Shown here: one piece after another, positions 6,483-7,245 of the stretch
How the letters are laid out: every line of letters starts with the position of its first letter
Position numbering within the stretch: the stretch's first letter is position 1
Source of the DNA: Acidobacteriota bacterium
GTDB lineage: Bacteria; Acidobacteriota; Terriglobia; Terriglobales; Acidobacteriaceae
Length of the DNA: 7,245 nt
Assembly: GCA_021810735.1 (NCBI GenBank)
Contig: JAJZIF010000192.1
Coordinates: forward strand, 1 to 7,245
Direction: 5' to 3'
Position numbers and translations under genes: made by a program
The notes under the pieces: model-generated
Told to the model about the DNA's origin: nothing
What the model saw: only the letters and a program-made list of their open reading frames with translations
The model's database searches: none

Positions 6483-6497
6483 GCGTGCTTCGCACGC
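6483..6497. repeat. Small hairpin GCGTGC-TTC-GCACGC
   Basis: A perfect 6-bp stem with a TTC loop, overlapping the palindrome CGCGATCGCG at 6476-6485. It lies about 95 bp upstream of the cysS start. There is no T tract, so it is not a standard terminator. It could be an extragenic palindrome of the REP type, or a protein site; one copy in this window cannot decide. Confidence 0.4.
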
Positions 6498-6605
6498 CTA
6501 ACCCAACCCAGCAGTTCGAGGGTGGCTCCCCCGGGTGTTTTCGCGGGAAGAAATTGATAAAGATGTCTGGGGATGACAATGGCTGACCGGTATTGAATTT
6601 GTTGG

Positions 6606-6634
6606 TTGCGGGTGGTAGTTCGGGTGCCGATAAT
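6606..6634 (+). promoter_or_regulatory. Candidate sigma70-type promoter for the ECF sigma gene
   Basis: TTGCGG (6606-6611) and GATAAT (6629-6634) are separated by exactly 17 bases. The -10 matches TATAAT at five of six positions and the -35 matches TTGACA at three of six. Predicted transcription would start near 6641, 48 bases before GTG 6689 or 126 bases before ATG 6767. Confidence 0.4.
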
Positions 6635-6766
6635 AGATGCTGCCATTGGAGACCGTGGAGAAGCGACGCCAAAGAAAGGGGTTTGGGCGTGGAATTTTCG
6701 AGTGTGCTGAAAAAGCTTGGCCGGGACAGCGTCTTTGGCGAGGGGGTCTACGTCTCTGAAGGTGAG

Positions 6767-7245
6767 ATGAGTTCAGCGGCGGTCCAACTCGCGGAAGCAA
6801 CCCGGCAAGAGAACCTTGCGGTCGCAGAGGGTTTGCGGCGTCATGATCCGAAGCTGCTGGACGAGCTGATTGTGCGCTACCAGCACCGGCTGCTGCGGTA
6901 TCTGCTGTATCTGACGGGGAACCGGGAGCAGGCGGAAGACCTGTTTCAGGAAGTTTGGATGCGGGTGCTGCTGCGGGGCGCGCAGTACAACGGGGCGGCG
7001 CGATTCGATACCTGGCTGTTTACGATTGCGCGCAACCTGGTGATTGATCTGCGGCGGAAGCGCCAGATGGCGAGCCTGGAAGAGCTGACCGAGGCTGGTG
7101 GAATGGAGCGCTCGCTGGATACGGTGAGCACGGAGAAGTCCCCGTTTGAACAGCTGCAGAGGCTTGAGAGCGGGCAGCTGGTGGCTGAGGCGTTGCTGGA
7201 GCTGGAGCCGCTGCACCGCGAGGCGATCGTGCTGCGGTTTCAGGA
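6767..7245 (+). CDS. ECF-type RNA polymerase sigma factor (3' truncated by window)
   Basis: The first 159 residues of a sigma-70 family protein without region 1 or 3, the ECF layout. Region 2 spans about residues 30-100: LLDELIVRYQHRLLRYL, then GNREQAEDLFQEVWMRV (core-polymerase binding and start of the -10-recognition helix) and FDTWLFTIARNLVIDLRRKR. After a linker of about 35 residues, region 4 begins near 136 with LVAEALLELEPLHREAIVLRFQ, and the window ends before its helix-turn-helix. The protein directs polymerase to specific promoters, often for envelope or stress responses, and is commonly held by an anti-sigma encoded next door; that neighbour would lie outside the window. The start is unsettled: ATG 6767 has GAAGG four bases upstream, while GTG 6689 in the same open frame adds 26 residues and has AAAGG about nine bases upstream. 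I give the ATG as the conservative choice. Confidence 0.92.
   Translation, partial: MSSAAVQLAEATRQENLAVAEGLRRHDPKLLDELIVRYQHRLLRYLLYLTGNREQAEDLFQEVWMRVLLRGAQYNGAARFDTWLFTIARNLVIDLRRKRQMASLEELTEAGGMERSLDTVSTEKSPFEQLQRLESGQLVAEALLELEPLHREAIVLRFQ

Larger units (their letters stand above)
6388..6766. other. Divergent intergenic region between cysS and sigma-factor gene
   Basis: No recognised gene lies in this stretch. It should contain the cysS promoter on the minus strand and the sigma-factor promoter on the plus strand. Two palindromic features lie close together: CGCGATCGCG at 6476-6485 and a hairpin at 6483-6497. The rightmost 78 bases (6689-6766) may belong to the sigma-factor gene if it starts at GTG 6689. 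Confidence 0.55.

Noticed and set aside
6477..6484. GCGATCGC, the cyanobacterial HIP1 octamer (also at 485-492)
   Set aside because: Two copies in a GC-rich window are not enrichment, and nothing else suggests a cyanobacterium.
5047..6501. 484-residue plus-strand open frame opposite cysS
   Set aside because: Same antisense artefact: low-complexity Gly/Ala/Val/Glu composition and no motifs, while the minus strand carries every cysteinyl-tRNA synthetase signature.
6388..6672. 95-codon N-terminal extension of cysS
   Set aside because: The frame is open but not family-like; the ATG at 6387 gives the canonical MIRLFNTL beginning and puts the zinc-ligand Cys at residue 28, as in E. coli.

Overview
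This GC-rich stretch of bacterial chromosome carries five protein-coding genes and no sign of phage, transposase, plasmid or CRISPR sequence. Gene content and protein style suggest a soil-type Acidobacteriota (Terriglobia-like) bacterium, but that is an inference: there is no rRNA or other phylogenetic marker that I can place. The genes are housekeeping or general-physiology genes, and I see no multi-gene system that looks new. The unexplained signal lies in the intergenic DNA.

Layout, left to right. Positions 1-322 hold no gene but contain a nested inverted-repeat element (65-179) and a very strong bidirectional terminator hairpin (272-302). The minus strand at 323-1708 encodes a class-III PLP aminotransferase of the acetylornithine/4-aminobutyrate family. 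A 569-bp gap (1709-2277) follows. It holds a clear Shine-Dalgarno, a 14-bp palindrome just upstream of it, and a roughly 120-bp multi-helix element closed by a 14-bp perfect inverted repeat (1895-2016). The minus strand at 2278-3507 encodes a cation/proton antiporter (CPA2 family, membrane domain only). A 334-bp divergent gap then leads to a plus-strand EamA/DMT-type exporter (3842-4819).

The exporter converges on cysS (4912-6387, minus), which encodes cysteinyl-tRNA synthetase. The short gap between them is filled by a GC hairpin and a tract of CAGTNNN heptamers with inverted ends. After a divergent intergenic region with a hairpin and a plausible sigma70-type promoter, an ECF-type RNA polymerase sigma factor gene begins on the plus strand and runs off the window end.

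None of the genes forms an obvious operon with another: orientations alternate or the gaps are long. The aminotransferase and antiporter share a strand, but 569 bp separate them. They appear to work independently: amino-acid/amine nitrogen metabolism, ion and pH homeostasis, small-molecule export, tRNA charging and stress-type transcriptional control.
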